The translations under genes were made by a program, and so were the position numbers. A stretch of 64,000 nt of DNA from Butyricicoccus_A sp963588905. Its GTDB lineage: Bacteria > Bacillota > Clostridia > Oscillospirales > Butyricicoccaceae. The stretch is from assembly GCA_963588905.1 (NCBI GenBank), contig CAVAJF010000010.1:62001-126000 (forward strand), in the 5' to 3' direction. The notes beneath the pieces are model-generated. The model was not told the DNA's origin, did no database searches, and was given only the letters and a program-made list of their open reading frames with translations. Positions 26,231 through 35,539 of this stretch are shown here, piece after piece (within the stretch, counting starts at the first letter, position 1; each line of letters opens with the position of its first letter).

Positions 26231-27618
26231 AAGGTGCTGTAGCGCAGGTACTCGGACCAGTTGTTGACGTCGAATTTGACGGCGGCAAGCTGCCGGAAAT
26301 CAATGAAGCGCTGACCGTCGAATTGGACGGTAAAAAGCAGGTCATGGAGGTTGCTCAGCACGTCGGCGGCGACACCGTTCGATGCATCATGCTGTCTCCT
26401 AGTGAGGGTCTGGGCCGCGGCGATACGGTTATCGCCTCCGGTCACACCATTGAAACGCCAGTCGGCGAAGGTACCCTAGGCCGTTTGTTTAATGTACTGG
26501 GCGAACCGATTGACGAAAAGGGCCCGGTAAAGACCGAGGAAAAGTGGTCGATCCACCGCGAGCCGCCGGCTTTTGCTAATCAGAATCCAACAACTGAAAT
26601 TCTCGAGACCGGCATTAAGGTCATCGACTTGCTGGCTCCATACGCCCGCGGCGGTAAAATCGGTCTGTTTGGCGGCGCCGGTGTCGGCAAAACCGTCCTG
26701 ATTCAGGAACTGATCCGAAACATTGCTGCCGAGCACGGCGGATACTCTATCTTTACTGGCGTCGGCGAACGTACCCGTGAGGGCAACGATCTGTGGCGTG
26801 AAATGGGTGAATCCGGCGTTTTGAATAACACGGCGCTGGTGTTCGGTCAGATGAATGAGCCGCCTGGAGCACGTATGCGTGTTGCTCTGACCGGCCTGAC
26901 CATGGCAGAATATTTCCGTGACCGTCAGAAGCAGAATGTGCTGCTATTCGTCGATAACATTTTCCGTTATGTACAGGCAGGTTCAGAGGTTTCTGCTCTG
27001 ATGGGTCGTATGCCTTCTGCCGTTGGCTATCAGCCGACACTGGCTGATGAAGTCGGTACTTTGCAGGAGCGTATCACTTCTACTCGTGACGGCGCAATCA
27101 CTTCGGTACAGGCCGTTTACGTTCCTGCCGATGACTTGACTGACCCTGCTCCGGCTACGACATTCGCCCATTTGGATGCTACGACTGTATTGTCCCGTAA
27201 GATTGTAGAACAGGGCATTTATCCGGCTGTTGATCCGCTGGAGTCTACTTCTCGTATTCTGGAGCCGGACGTTGTCGGCGAGCGTCATTACAAGGTTGCC
27301 CGCGGCGCGCAGGAGCTGCTGCAACGCTATCGTGAACTGCAGGACATCATCGCCATCCTCGGCATGGAAGAGCTGAGCGCCGAAGACCGCAAGACGGTAG
27401 ACCGCGCACGCCGTATGCAGCAATACTTCTCTCAGCCGTTCTTTGTAGCAGAAACCTTTACCGGTCTGGAAGGACGCTATGTACCGCTGGACGCAACGCT
27501 CAACGGCTTTGAGGCTCTGCTCGGCGGCGAGCTGGATGAATATCCGGAGTCTGCCTTCTCTATGGTTGGCACTGTGGATGAAGTCCGTGAAAAGGCACGT
27601 GCACAGGGGGCAGTTTAA
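26221..27618 (+). CDS. atpD: F0F1 ATP synthase subunit beta
   Basis: A 465-residue catalytic subunit with Walker A GGAGVGKT at 151-158, followed by the conserved GERTREGNDLW block. Its start lies inside the atpG coding end, and its stop shares one base with the atpC start. Confidence 0.97.
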   Translation: MELKGAVAQVLGPVVDVEFDGGKLPEINEALTVELDGKKQVMEVAQHVGGDTVRCIMLSPSEGLGRGDTVIASGHTIETPVGEGTLGRLFNVLGEPIDEKGPVKTEEKWSIHREPPAFANQNPTTEILETGIKVIDLLAPYARGGKIGLFGGAGVGKTVLIQELIRNIAAEHGGYSIFTGVGERTREGNDLWREMGESGVLNNTALVFGQMNEPPGARMRVALTGLTMAEYFRDRQKQNVLLFVDNIFRYVQAGSEVSALMGRMPSAVGYQPTLADEVGTLQERITSTRDGAITSVQAVYVPADDLTDPAPATTFAHLDATTVLSRKIVEQGIYPAVDPLESTSRILEPDVVGERHYKVARGAQELLQRYRELQDIIAILGMEELSAEDRKTVDRARRMQQYFSQPFFVAETFTGLEGRYVPLDATLNGFEALLGGELDEYPESAFSMVGTVDEVREKARAQGAV

Positions 27619-28019
27619 TGAATAAGACGCTCTATCTGGAAATCATCACCCCGGAAAAACAGTTTTTTGCCGGTAATGTAGAAGGCATTGTGATGCCGGC
27701 TCTGGACGGCCAGTACGGCGTACAGCCGGGACATGAACCGATTGTCACTGCGCTGGAACCGGGCAATGTTCGTTACTGCGCAGATGGCAAATGGCAGGAA
27801 GTCGTTGTCACGCAAGGATTTGCGGAGATCATGCCAGACTATGCCATTCTGCTGGTATCTACCGCAGAACGTCCGGATGAAATTGACCGCGCACGTGCAG
27901 AACGTGCAAAACAGCGTGCAGAAGAGCGTCTGCGCCAGCAGCAAAGCATTCAGGAGTACTATCACTCCAAGGCAGCTCTGGCGCGTGCGATGGCACGTTT
28001 GAAAGCATCCGGTAAATAA
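27618..28019 (+). CDS. atpC: F0F1 ATP synthase subunit epsilon
   Basis: A 133-residue protein with the N-terminal beta sandwich (GNVEGIVMPALDGQYGV) and the C-terminal two-helix part that can inhibit hydrolysis. It begins on the last base of the atpD stop and closes the operon before a terminator. Confidence 0.95.
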   Translation: MNKTLYLEIITPEKQFFAGNVEGIVMPALDGQYGVQPGHEPIVTALEPGNVRYCADGKWQEVVVTQGFAEIMPDYAILLVSTAERPDEIDRARAERAKQRAEERLRQQQSIQEYYHSKAALARAMARLKASGK

Positions 28020-28050
28020 ACTCTCTCATCTCTCTTCTCTTAAATACACA

Positions 28051-28087
28051 AAGACCGAAGCTGTCTATTGCAGATAGCCTCGGTCTT
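28051..28087. terminator. Bidirectional terminator between atpC and the MATE gene
   Basis: AAGACCGA pairs with TCGGTCTT, with inner GCT/AGC pairing; a T-run follows on the plus strand. Confidence 0.82.
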
Positions 28088-28105
28088 ATTTTTTATCATA
28101 CCAAT

Positions 28106-29473
28106 TTATGCTTTACTTGCTCGCGACATCTCCTTCCAGTTTCGCATAAGAAAGACAATCGCCATGATACCGACAAAGAAGCTGGATACCGGACCGGCAT
28201 ACAAAATGCCATCAATACCGAAAATTTTTCCCAGAATCAGCATTGCTGGAATTTGAACAATAATCTGGCGGAACATCACCAGCGCGGCTGCGGAGCCTGC
28301 CTTGCCGACAGACTGCAAATACGAGCTGCCGACCATCTGGAAGCTATCCAAGGTGATGAGCAGCAGGAAAATCTTCAGGCATTTGACAGAAAATTCATTG
28401 TACAGCGCATCAGAAGAGCCAAAAATCTGAATGATACTCATCGGTGCCAGCTGGAACCAAATCGTGGCAACCAACATAATCGCAAAGGCAATGACAAGCA
28501 GCATTTTCAGTACGTTTTTTACGCGCAGATATGACTGACTGCCATAATTATAACTAATAATCGGCTGCGCACCGGAAGCTAAACCGGTAATGGCATTGAG
28601 CAGCAGGGTGAATACCTTCATCGTGACACCGAGTGCTGTCAGCGGAATCTCTGCGCCATATTTACTCATCGCTCCGTATTTGACCAGCAGATTATTCTGG
28701 AAAAACAGCACACAAACGATTGCAAGCTGTGTCACCAGACTAGATGTGCCCATCTTGCACAGACGCGGAATATAGGTACGGCAGCCGGAAAATGAACTCT
28801 TTTTGAGCTGTACCGACTGATTTTTGCAGATAAAATACCAAACACAAATCAGAGAGCTGACCAGCTGACCGGTAACCGTCGCAATTGCCGCGCCTCTGAC
28901 ACCCCAATGAAAGACAAAAATCGTCAGCGGATCACCAATCATATTGATGACAAATCCCGCCAGCATACTTATCATGGCAATACGCGGGCTGCCATCCGCG
29001 CGCACCATACTCATCGCGCCCCACGAGAACACATTGACACAAGTACCTGCAACAATAATTCGTCCGTAATCCATCGCATACGGCAAAATAGCTTCTGTCG
29101 CACCGAAAACATGACACAGCGGTTCCAAAAAAATCGACAAAACAACGCTCAGAGCAACACTGGCCGTGAGCAGCGCCAGCAGGCCGCCTGCCATGCCCTT
29201 TTCTGCCCTTTCCTGCTCGTGCACACCGAGTTTTAAGTTGACATAGCTCGCTGTTCCGTCACCAATCATCAAACCGATAGCAATCGCCAGCTGCGTCAGC
29301 GGAAAAATAACATTCGTTGCGCCATTGCCCAAATAACCAACGCCGTTGCCGATGAAAATCTGATCCACCATGTTGTACAAGGCATTGAGCACCCAGGAAA
29401 TGATACTCGGCACAGAAAACGCCAGCAGCAATTTGCTGATTTTATCCGTGCCCAAATTTAACGTTTGATTCAT
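28106..29473 (-). CDS. MATE-family multidrug exporter (MepA-like)
   Basis: A 455-residue membrane protein with about twelve segments in two similar halves, length and sequence typical of MATE exporters, which expel drugs or metabolites in exchange for sodium or protons. The start IPSIISWVLNALYNMVDQIFIG-type region is characteristic of the MepA/DinF branch. The start has AGGAGG. A MarR-type repressor gene lies directly upstream on the same strand, as in the S. aureus mepR-mepA pair, and an operator-like inverted repeat sits 31 bp ahead of the start. Confidence 0.92.
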   Translation of the reverse strand: MNQTLNLGTDKISKLLLAFSVPSIISWVLNALYNMVDQIFIGNGVGYLGNGATNVIFPLTQLAIAIGLMIGDGTASYVNLKLGVHEQERAEKGMAGGLLALLTASVALSVVLSIFLEPLCHVFGATEAILPYAMDYGRIIVAGTCVNVFSWGAMSMVRADGSPRIAMISMLAGFVINMIGDPLTIFVFHWGVRGAAIATVTGQLVSSLICVWYFICKNQSVQLKKSSFSGCRTYIPRLCKMGTSSLVTQLAIVCVLFFQNNLLVKYGAMSKYGAEIPLTALGVTMKVFTLLLNAITGLASGAQPIISYNYGSQSYLRVKNVLKMLLVIAFAIMLVATIWFQLAPMSIIQIFGSSDALYNEFSVKCLKIFLLLITLDSFQMVGSSYLQSVGKAGSAAALVMFRQIIVQIPAMLILGKIFGIDGILYAGPVSSFFVGIMAIVFLMRNWKEMSRASKA

Positions 29474-29504
29474 GTAGATTCCTCCTAAAATATTGATATA
29501 TTCT

Positions 29505-29520
29505 ACTTAGTTTCCTAAGT
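29505..29520. promoter_or_regulatory. Inverted repeat upstream of the MATE gene
   Basis: ACTTAG-TTTC-CTAAGT is a perfect 6-bp inverted repeat. A CTAAGT half-site also occurs beside the palindrome at the marR promoter, so this is probably the MarR operator controlling the exporter. The matching promoter is not clear. Confidence 0.5.
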
Positions 29521-29531
29521 ATTGTTCGCAA

Positions 29532-29566
29532 TAAAAACCTGTACTCGTATGAGATTACAGGTTTTT
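29532..29566 (-). terminator. Terminator overlapping the end of the marR gene
   Basis: On the minus strand AAAACCTGTA and TACAGGTTTT form a 10-bp stem with a T-run; the regulator's stop codon lies inside the stem. Confidence 0.8.
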
Positions 29567-29977
29567 AATCATTTGTTTTGTGATTTTCAGCCATTCTTCC
29601 TGCTGTTCCGGCGAGATGCCATCAAGCAGGCGCGACTCCAGTGCATGTACACCGCGCAAAACATTTTCTTTATTCTGCAGTGCCTTTTCGCTCGGCACGA
29701 TTTTTTTGAATCTGCCATCATACGGAACCGACTCGCGGGTAATCAGTCCATCCTGTTCCATTTTCTTAATCAGTGCACTCGCCGAAGACGGACGCAGGCC
29801 AAATTCTTCCTCTAAATCTTTCTGAAAGATTTCGCTGTCCGTGTGAGCCAAGATGAAATGTAATGCCTTTCCTTCTGAACCACTGTATTCTCCGCGAAAT
29901 GACAACGCATCAATTTCTCGGCGCAGTCGATTGGCAAGAATTCCGATGTATCTTGAAATGTGTTCGTTTTTAATCAT
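29555..29977 (-). CDS. MarR-family transcriptional repressor
   Basis: A 140-residue winged-helix protein. The recognition region is LRPSSASALIKKMEQDGLI (about 61-79) and the wing RESVPYDGRFKKIVPSEKA. It is probably the repressor of its own gene and of the neighbouring MATE exporter, released by a drug-like ligand. A palindrome lies directly downstream of its -10. The GAGGGG ribosome site is adequate. Confidence 0.92.
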   Translation of the reverse strand: MIKNEHISRYIGILANRLRREIDALSFRGEYSGSEGKALHFILAHTDSEIFQKDLEEEFGLRPSSASALIKKMEQDGLITRESVPYDGRFKKIVPSEKALQNKENVLRGVHALESRLLDGISPEQQEEWLKITKQMIKNL

Positions 29978-29987
29978 AGAACCCCTC

Positions 29988-30034
29988 TAACTAATTAGTT
30001 ATCTAAGTATAGCACGCAATACATTCCTTGTCAA
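29988..30034 (-). promoter_or_regulatory. marR promoter with palindromic operator
   Basis: On the minus strand TTGACA (30029-30034) and TATACT (30006-30011) are 17 bp apart. The perfect palindrome TAACTAATTAGTTA (29988-30001) covers the transcription start, the expected place for MarR self-repression. Confidence 0.8.
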
Positions 30035-30051
30035 CAAAATCAAAGCGCAAA

Positions 30052-30082
30052 ACAGGCACCCTCCCAATAGGAAAGGTGCCTG
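30052..30082 (-). terminator. Terminator of the SLH phosphatase gene
   Basis: GGCACC and GGTGCC pair within a longer imperfect stem, with TTTT after it on the minus strand. Confidence 0.7.
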
Positions 30083-30106
30083 CATGTAGCGGGGATTTGC
30101 TGTTTT

Positions 30107-33100
30107 TTATCCGATCTTGTCGCAGAACTTGACGAGAATGGTTGCCATTTCGGCTCTTGTGGACTGTCCCTTCGGAACAAACAAGTTGTCGCCTCTGCCC
30201 AGCATCAGACCGGTTGCGTGCATCTTCTGCACTGCCTTGACTGCATAAGCGGAAACCTGATCGCTGTCTGCAAAAGCAGGAACTTCGGTCTCCGGCAAAG
30301 TAATCTTTGCGTAATCCATGTAATGAGCCATCATAACAGCGGTCTGTTCTCTCGTAATGTTTTCATTCGGAGAGAAGGTGGTTGGGGATGTGCCACCTAC
30401 GATGCCGTTCTTCTGTGCCCAGTTCACAGATGCGCAGAAGTAGTCGTCTTCCTTGACGTCCGTAAACTTGCTCTTACCTGCATATTCTGTAGCATCAATC
30501 TTTGCCAGATTGCTCAGAACCTGCACAAACATGCCGCGAGTCATAGCAAGATCCGGAGAGAAGGTCGTCGGAGTGGTTCCACCGAACAGCTCCAGCTTTT
30601 CTGCACGCTTGATGTACTCTTCTGCCCAATGATTCTCAATATCTGTAAACTTGGTCTCATCTTCCTGACCTTCGCCTACGGTACCGTAATCATCGTAATC
30701 CTTTGCGTAGTTCTTGTAAACCGTGCTGTCCTGATGGCCTGCTGCACCTTCAAAGGTACCCTTCTGCCAATCAACCAGCGTGTTCCAAGTCTTGGTCTCG
30801 CCTGCGGTCAGTGCATACGCATTGAGAACCGGTACACTGGATTCTGTTGCATTCAGATCCGATACAAAGTCAGTGATGATGCGGGCATACTTTGCCTTTG
30901 CCATGCCGGTCAGATCTGCAGTGTTGCTGCCATTTGCCAGCTGAATCTTCTTTTCTTCCTTGACGGTATTGCCATCATCGGAGGTCTGTACAGTTGCCGT
31001 AATGGAAGCCTTGCCTGCAAATGCTGCATCATATGCCAGCTTGGTCGGTGCATCAGTAATTTCTACCCATTCGGTTGTGTGCTTGCCGGCCGTGTCAATA
31101 TTGCTGCTCTCAAAATCCAGCCAGATCTTCATGTTATCCGCGGATGCGCCGCCCTCTGTCGGGTCATTGCGTACAGCGGTAACTTCTTCTTCCGACAGCT
31201 TAGAGGTGTAGAATCGTACCTGAGAGACAGCACCCGGAAGCATGGTGTGATACATGCCGCGGTTGCGCTTGGTCTGCAGGGTGTTCTTGAAGCCCAGACC
31301 GATGTACATCGGCTCGCCATCCCAAGTTTTAATCGGTGCGGTAAATGCCGGCTTGTCTACGTGTGCAGAATGAATGTCATTCTCATAGGAATCGCCGCCA
31401 GTCTCAAAGTCAAATGCGCTGGTGTACTGTACCCAAGTGTCCTTCTTGATGCCGAAATTGTCGTCACTGCCGTCATTCCAGCTGAACTCGCCGTTGTCGT
31501 CCTGCAGGCATACGCCATAAGTCACCTTACCGGTCTCACGGACTGCCATGCGGAACATGTACGGTGTGCCCCAACCAAGGCCAATACCCTTGACCATCAG
31601 CGGGTTGTGATCCGGAATAGCGCCCTTGCCGTCCAAGTCAACATACTGCTCGGTCAGCTCAGAAACGCCGCCCTTTGTGGTACCTGCACTCGGCAGATTT
31701 GCCCATACCATACCGGTCATCGAATCCTTCGGGGTGTAGCCGCCATTGTCCGGAATTTCTAGATAATCGCGCTTGCCGTCCAGAATCAATGTCTGCTTGC
31801 CGTTGTCATCTGTGCCGTACTCCGGCTGACCATGGATATAGGCGTCGTTGCCGTTGCCAGACTTGTCCTTGACAATCGGCATACCCTGAATAGAACCTTC
31901 TACTGTGATCGTCTGCGGCTTTGCATTGCCAATGGTTACTTCATAATCGCCAGCCTTGTCAAAGGTGTACGAGAACTCTGCTACCTTCGACTCACCGGAC
32001 TTCAGAGAATACTTCTTGCTGTCCTTAGTTTCTCCGTTTACCTTGAACTCTGCTGCGAATGTGCCAGCATCGTTACCGATGTTGTTGACATCTGCCTTGA
32101 TGTGCAGCACATTGCTGGTCGGATCGCTGTTTTCCTTATCGCCCTGCTTGATGCGAACATTGGCGTAATCCGCAGTCGGCTCACGATAGGTAACATTGAC
32201 GTCTACACTCTTGTCTGCGAGCTTCAAGGTATGCTTGCCCAAAGACTCCATACGAAGTGTGCCGCTCAGTGTTGCCGATTTGCCCGGATCCAGTGTCATG
32301 ATACCGTCTTCAAACTCATACAGATACCGCATCTTGCCGTTGTCATTTACCGGAATGACTGCTGCTGCCAGACCCTTGCCTACATTGGTCACGGTTGCCT
32401 TGATAGTCACTTCGCCGTTGTACAGAACATCTGTCGGTTCAATCGAAATATCCGACCACTGGAGCTGCTGCTTTTCCTTTGCAACCAGCGTGGTATTGGC
32501 AAGCTTTGTCTCTGCGCCTTCACCCGTTGCACCGTAGTTTTCTACCTTCATAACATCAGAACCCTTATCAAGGGTGATATAGAAGAAATCGCCCTTCTTA
32601 TTATAGGTTCTTGCGTCCTGATGGGTCAGATAAATGGTACCTGCACCAACTTCCGGATTGGAAGATACAGCACGTGCATAGCTGTGGGTATGACCGGAAA
32701 TCATTAGATCAACCTTGCCCGGCTCGATCACGTCCGGAATATACCGCTTGGTGTATGCATCGGATACCGGATGGTGCATCATAATCAAGCGGAAGTCAGC
32801 CTTGGTTGCCGCATCGGTTTTCAGATCAGCCTTCAGCCAATTCATGGCATTCTCAATCGTCTTGAGAGTAGCTTCATCTGCCTGTGCGCCGGTTGCTTCC
32901 GAATTCATCTGAAACAGTCCCCACGGGTTACTGTTCATTGTGATGATGTGAATACCACCGTAGTTAAACGAGCTGTCGCCCTCTACGGTTCCGCCGTATT
33001 CCTTATCCTGAATCGAGTATACATACGTGTTAAAGTATACGCCGCCCTGATCGTGGTTGCCGCTGGAGTATACAATTGGATAGCTGTGGATGAAATCATT

Positions 33101-33667
33101 ATCCGCCTTGCCCTGGAACCAGAAGCTAAACTGCTCTGCCTGTGCACCAGTACCCTCTACCAAATCACCACAGTGCAGCATAACATCCGGATCAAATTCC
33201 TTCACAGCTGCATCCAGCTCATTTCTGGTTGCAAAAATGTGCGAATCAGACAGGGTAATCATGCGAATCTGGCTCGGATCGCTGCTCAGTGTTCGGAAAC
33301 TTGCGGAGCAGGTCTCGCCATTTTCCAGCTTGACCTCGTAGTAATACCGCGTGCCTGCCTCCAGATTATCCAGCTTGTAGTGGAACAAATTCATCTTTGT
33401 TCCCTGGAAATCCGGTGCATCCTCATTGACGTTTACGGAAATCGGATCGCACAAAGCATCCTTGTCCTTGCCATATGCGATTGTCGATGGCACGTTTTCC
33501 GTGCTTTCCCATACGACGACCATGCTGTTTTCTTTTGGAGCAAGCAGATACGGGCCATTTTTGAACTTGGCGCCGACATCATCTGCCTGAGAAACCGTCG
33601 GAAGAACACCTACGATCATAATGACCGCTAAGAACATCGCTTGCATCCGTTTGAATACCTTACTCAT
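30107..33667 (-). CDS. Surface-anchored calcineurin-type phosphatase with SLH domains
   Basis: A 1186-residue exported protein. Signal peptide 1-28; an FN3-like N-terminal domain as in purple acid phosphatases (about 35-125); metallophosphatase core (about 133-380) with DSH (141-143), GD (167-168), GNHD (203-206), HH (298-299) and GHTH (325-328), a complete two-metal set. Two CARDB-like beta domains (about 405-590) and a LamG/concanavalin-like domain (about 605-870) follow. Three SLH repeats (about 1010-1186) attach it to the wall. It probably releases phosphate from external phosphoesters. A PhoP-type repeat upstream points to phosphate-starvation control. The substrate is unknown. Confidence 0.9.
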   Translation of the reverse strand: MSKVFKRMQAMFLAVIMIVGVLPTVSQADDVGAKFKNGPYLLAPKENSMVVVWESTENVPSTIAYGKDKDALCDPISVNVNEDAPDFQGTKMNLFHYKLDNLEAGTRYYYEVKLENGETCSASFRTLSSDPSQIRMITLSDSHIFATRNELDAAVKEFDPDVMLHCGDLVEGTGAQAEQFSFWFQGKADNDFIHSYPIVYSSGNHDQGGVYFNTYVYSIQDKEYGGTVEGDSSFNYGGIHIITMNSNPWGLFQMNSEATGAQADEATLKTIENAMNWLKADLKTDAATKADFRLIMMHHPVSDAYTKRYIPDVIEPGKVDLMISGHTHSYARAVSSNPEVGAGTIYLTHQDARTYNKKGDFFYITLDKGSDVMKVENYGATGEGAETKLANTTLVAKEKQQLQWSDISIEPTDVLYNGEVTIKATVTNVGKGLAAAVIPVNDNGKMRYLYEFEDGIMTLDPGKSATLSGTLRMESLGKHTLKLADKSVDVNVTYREPTADYANVRIKQGDKENSDPTSNVLHIKADVNNIGNDAGTFAAEFKVNGETKDSKKYSLKSGESKVAEFSYTFDKAGDYEVTIGNAKPQTITVEGSIQGMPIVKDKSGNGNDAYIHGQPEYGTDDNGKQTLILDGKRDYLEIPDNGGYTPKDSMTGMVWANLPSAGTTKGGVSELTEQYVDLDGKGAIPDHNPLMVKGIGLGWGTPYMFRMAVRETGKVTYGVCLQDDNGEFSWNDGSDDNFGIKKDTWVQYTSAFDFETGGDSYENDIHSAHVDKPAFTAPIKTWDGEPMYIGLGFKNTLQTKRNRGMYHTMLPGAVSQVRFYTSKLSEEEVTAVRNDPTEGGASADNMKIWLDFESSNIDTAGKHTTEWVEITDAPTKLAYDAAFAGKASITATVQTSDDGNTVKEEKKIQLANGSNTADLTGMAKAKYARIITDFVSDLNATESSVPVLNAYALTAGETKTWNTLVDWQKGTFEGAAGHQDSTVYKNYAKDYDDYGTVGEGQEDETKFTDIENHWAEEYIKRAEKLELFGGTTPTTFSPDLAMTRGMFVQVLSNLAKIDATEYAGKSKFTDVKEDDYFCASVNWAQKNGIVGGTSPTTFSPNENITREQTAVMMAHYMDYAKITLPETEVPAFADSDQVSAYAVKAVQKMHATGLMLGRGDNLFVPKGQSTRAEMATILVKFCDKIG

Positions 33668-33768
33668 GTTCGTTTTCTCTCCTCTCTAAAAAATCCTCTC
33701 TTTACGAAGCGTGCAAAATCCTCCTTTCTGCTGCACAGCTGATTTTTCTGCCACAGATTCTCTCTCTT

Positions 33769-33806
33769 TGTGAACATTCTGTGATAGATTTGTTAAAACA
33801 TCTTAA
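33769..33806 (-). promoter_or_regulatory. Putative Pho box of the SLH phosphatase gene
   Basis: Read on the minus strand: TTAAGA (33801-33806), TTAACA (33791-33796), ATCACA (33780-33785), TTCACA (33769-33774), at 10, 11 and 11 bp steps. This matches the PhoP pattern of TTnACA-like hexamers in one helical phase, and it stands before a phosphatase gene. No good -10 is seen after it, so the exact start is open. The rest of this 310-bp gap is AT-rich and holds nothing else but the terminator at 33923-33957. Confidence 0.65.
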
Positions 33807-33922
33807 CATTCTGCGAAATAAAATTCAATATTTTTTAGTAAATTAAAAATAAAACTCCATTTGTTACAAATTTTCACGGAATATTTTGTGCAAAATGACT
33901 AGCAATTATGAAATTTATTTCC

Positions 33923-33957
33923 AAAAAAAAGACACCGTTTTCTAGGAAACGGTGTCT
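33923..33957 (-). terminator. Terminator of the ABM gene
   Basis: AGACACCGTTTTC-type arms (GACACCGTTT with AAACGGTGTC) with a T7 run on the minus strand. Confidence 0.9.
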
Positions 33958-33977
33958 TGCTATGTAGTTCTATCCGC

Positions 33978-34268
33978 TTAGAATTCTACTTCGTGATACA
34001 GATCGACAATCTCCGGCTCATCGAACATCTCACCCAGCTGCGGAATAATGCGCTGGAAATGCTCCGTTGCATTGTGCGTATCAATAGCAGCCTGATCCTT
34101 CCAGTACTCAATAAAGCAGTGGACACGCTCATCCGAGATGCTCTGATTCGAGGTGTACGAAATGTTGCCTTCCTCTGCCTGAGACTTTGCAACCAGCTCA
34201 CGGGTCAGCTCACGATATTTTGCGATGCATTCCTTTTTAATTACCTGTCTTGCTGTGATCTTAATCAT
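33978..34268 (-). CDS. Antibiotic biosynthesis monooxygenase (ABM/YgiN-like) protein
   Basis: A 96-residue ferredoxin-like protein of the ABM family, the usual length. Recognisable parts are the opening MIKITARQVIK, the EEGNISYTSNQS turn, the FIEYWKDQAAIDTH block and the HFQRIIP helix. Family members act as small dimeric quinol monooxygenases or have unknown roles; the substrate cannot be told. The GGAGG start site is strong. The gene is monocistronic. Confidence 0.88.
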   Translation of the reverse strand: MIKITARQVIKKECIAKYRELTRELVAKSQAEEGNISYTSNQSISDERVHCFIEYWKDQAAIDTHNATEHFQRIIPQLGEMFDEPEIVDLYHEVEF

Positions 34269-34383
34269 AGCTATATCCTCCTTGTTGTGTGATAAGAGCC
34301 TGTGCTCCTTCTCGCATTATACCGAAAATCAGGCAAAAAGAAAAGTGTTCTGAAAAAATTTTTCTTCTTTCTCCGGTTTCTGA

Positions 34384-34389
34384 TATAAT
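34384..34389 (+). promoter_or_regulatory. Extended -10 promoter of the FliB-like gene
   Basis: A consensus TATAAT preceded by TGA. The -35 (TTTCTT, 34361-34366) is poor. Confidence 0.5.
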
Positions 34390-34420
34390 ACAATCATGCT
34401 ACAATTACGAGGTGATAAAA

Positions 34421-35494
34421 ATGGGCTATATTCGCCGTCCTTCATACTATAAAGAGTTTCGTTGTATTGGTTCTGATTGCACAGAGAATTGCTGTATCGG
34501 CTGGGAAATTGATGTCGATGCCGATTCCCTCGCCTATTACCAGAGCATCTCCGGTGCCTTTGGTGAAAAGCTACGCGCGAGCATTTCCCGTCCTGATCCC
34601 GAAACAGGTACTGCACATTTTTTATTGGATACACAGGAACGCTGTCCCTTGCTAGACTCCTGCAATTTATGTGAGGTCTATCAGAATCTGGGAGAAGAAC
34701 ACATGGCACAAATTTGTACCGATCATCCGCGCTATTTTGAATGGTTTTCCGGTGGACGCGAGGACGGCATCGGCTTGTGCTGCGAGGCCGCGGCACGGCT
34801 CATTCTCCAGCGCACAGCGTATCCCCAGTGGGATATTCTGCAAGAATCCGATGTATCTGACAAAGGAACGGATACAGAAGACGAGTTAGAACAAACGCTA
34901 TTTTCGATGCGAGAGAAACTATTTCACCTCATTAAGCCGGAAAAAATCTGTTCCTTTGATGAAAAAACAACCATGTTATACCGCGCTGCCCGCGCCATGC
35001 AAGATGAATACGATGCTATCTTATTTCCATTTCCCGAAGAGGAGCCAGAAGAAGATACGTTCTGCTGGTCACAGGCATTTTGGAATACAGCCTGTCTGAC
35101 ACAGATCTTTGACCAATTGCTGCAATTGGAAATCAACAAATCCGATTGGCGTGATATGCTGCTTGCCGCACAATCCCATATTTCAGAACTGCTGCAGGCC
35201 CGTGCAGATTTTTTGGAATATTATCAGGAAAAGATATATGAATACGACCAATTGCTTCTGTATTTTGTCTACCGACATTTTATGAAAGCGCTCGGAGATG
35301 ACGCAGTGCGCGAAAAAGTACAATTTGCTCTTCTCAGCACGGCAATTATCCAAGCGTTGGATATTTCTCACTGGCTGACACATGGAACGTTGACACCATG
35401 GGATCAAATCTGCATCTGCAAGGCGTATTCCCGTGAAATCGAATACAACGAAGAAAACACCGAATGTCTTTCCAACTTTGCTTTTGATGCATAA
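34421..35494 (+). CDS. FliB-like (flagellin lysine-N-methylase family) Cys-rich protein
   Basis: A 357-residue protein. The N-terminal half has cysteine clusters typical of the family named after FliB: RCIGSDCTENCCIGWEID near residue 15, CPLLDSCNLCEVY near 75 and GLCCEAAARLI near 120, suggesting an iron-sulfur or metal site. The C-terminal half is helical. FliB of Salmonella methylates flagellin, but no flagellar genes are here, so this member may modify something else. A longer frame starts at 34289, but ATG 34421 has GAGGTGAT ahead and begins the family sequence. Confidence 0.75.
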   Translation: MGYIRRPSYYKEFRCIGSDCTENCCIGWEIDVDADSLAYYQSISGAFGEKLRASISRPDPETGTAHFLLDTQERCPLLDSCNLCEVYQNLGEEHMAQICTDHPRYFEWFSGGREDGIGLCCEAAARLILQRTAYPQWDILQESDVSDKGTDTEDELEQTLFSMREKLFHLIKPEKICSFDEKTTMLYRAARAMQDEYDAILFPFPEEEPEEDTFCWSQAFWNTACLTQIFDQLLQLEINKSDWRDMLLAAQSHISELLQARADFLEYYQEKIYEYDQLLLYFVYRHFMKALGDDAVREKVQFALLSTAIIQALDISHWLTHGTLTPWDQICICKAYSREIEYNEENTECLSNFAFDA

Positions 35495-35498
35495 CAGA

Positions 35499-35536
35499 GA
35501 AACCTGCCCAGCAATAAGCTGAGGCAGGTTTCTTCC
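35499..35536 (+). terminator. Terminator-like hairpin after the FliB-like gene
   Basis: GAAACCTGCC and GGCAGGTTTC form a 10-bp stem; the T-rich tail is weak. Confidence 0.65.
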
Positions 35537-35539
35537 TGT

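Noticed and set aside
30218..31762. A 514-codon open frame opposite the SLH phosphatase
   Set aside because: Antisense shadow with no start signal or recognisable domain.
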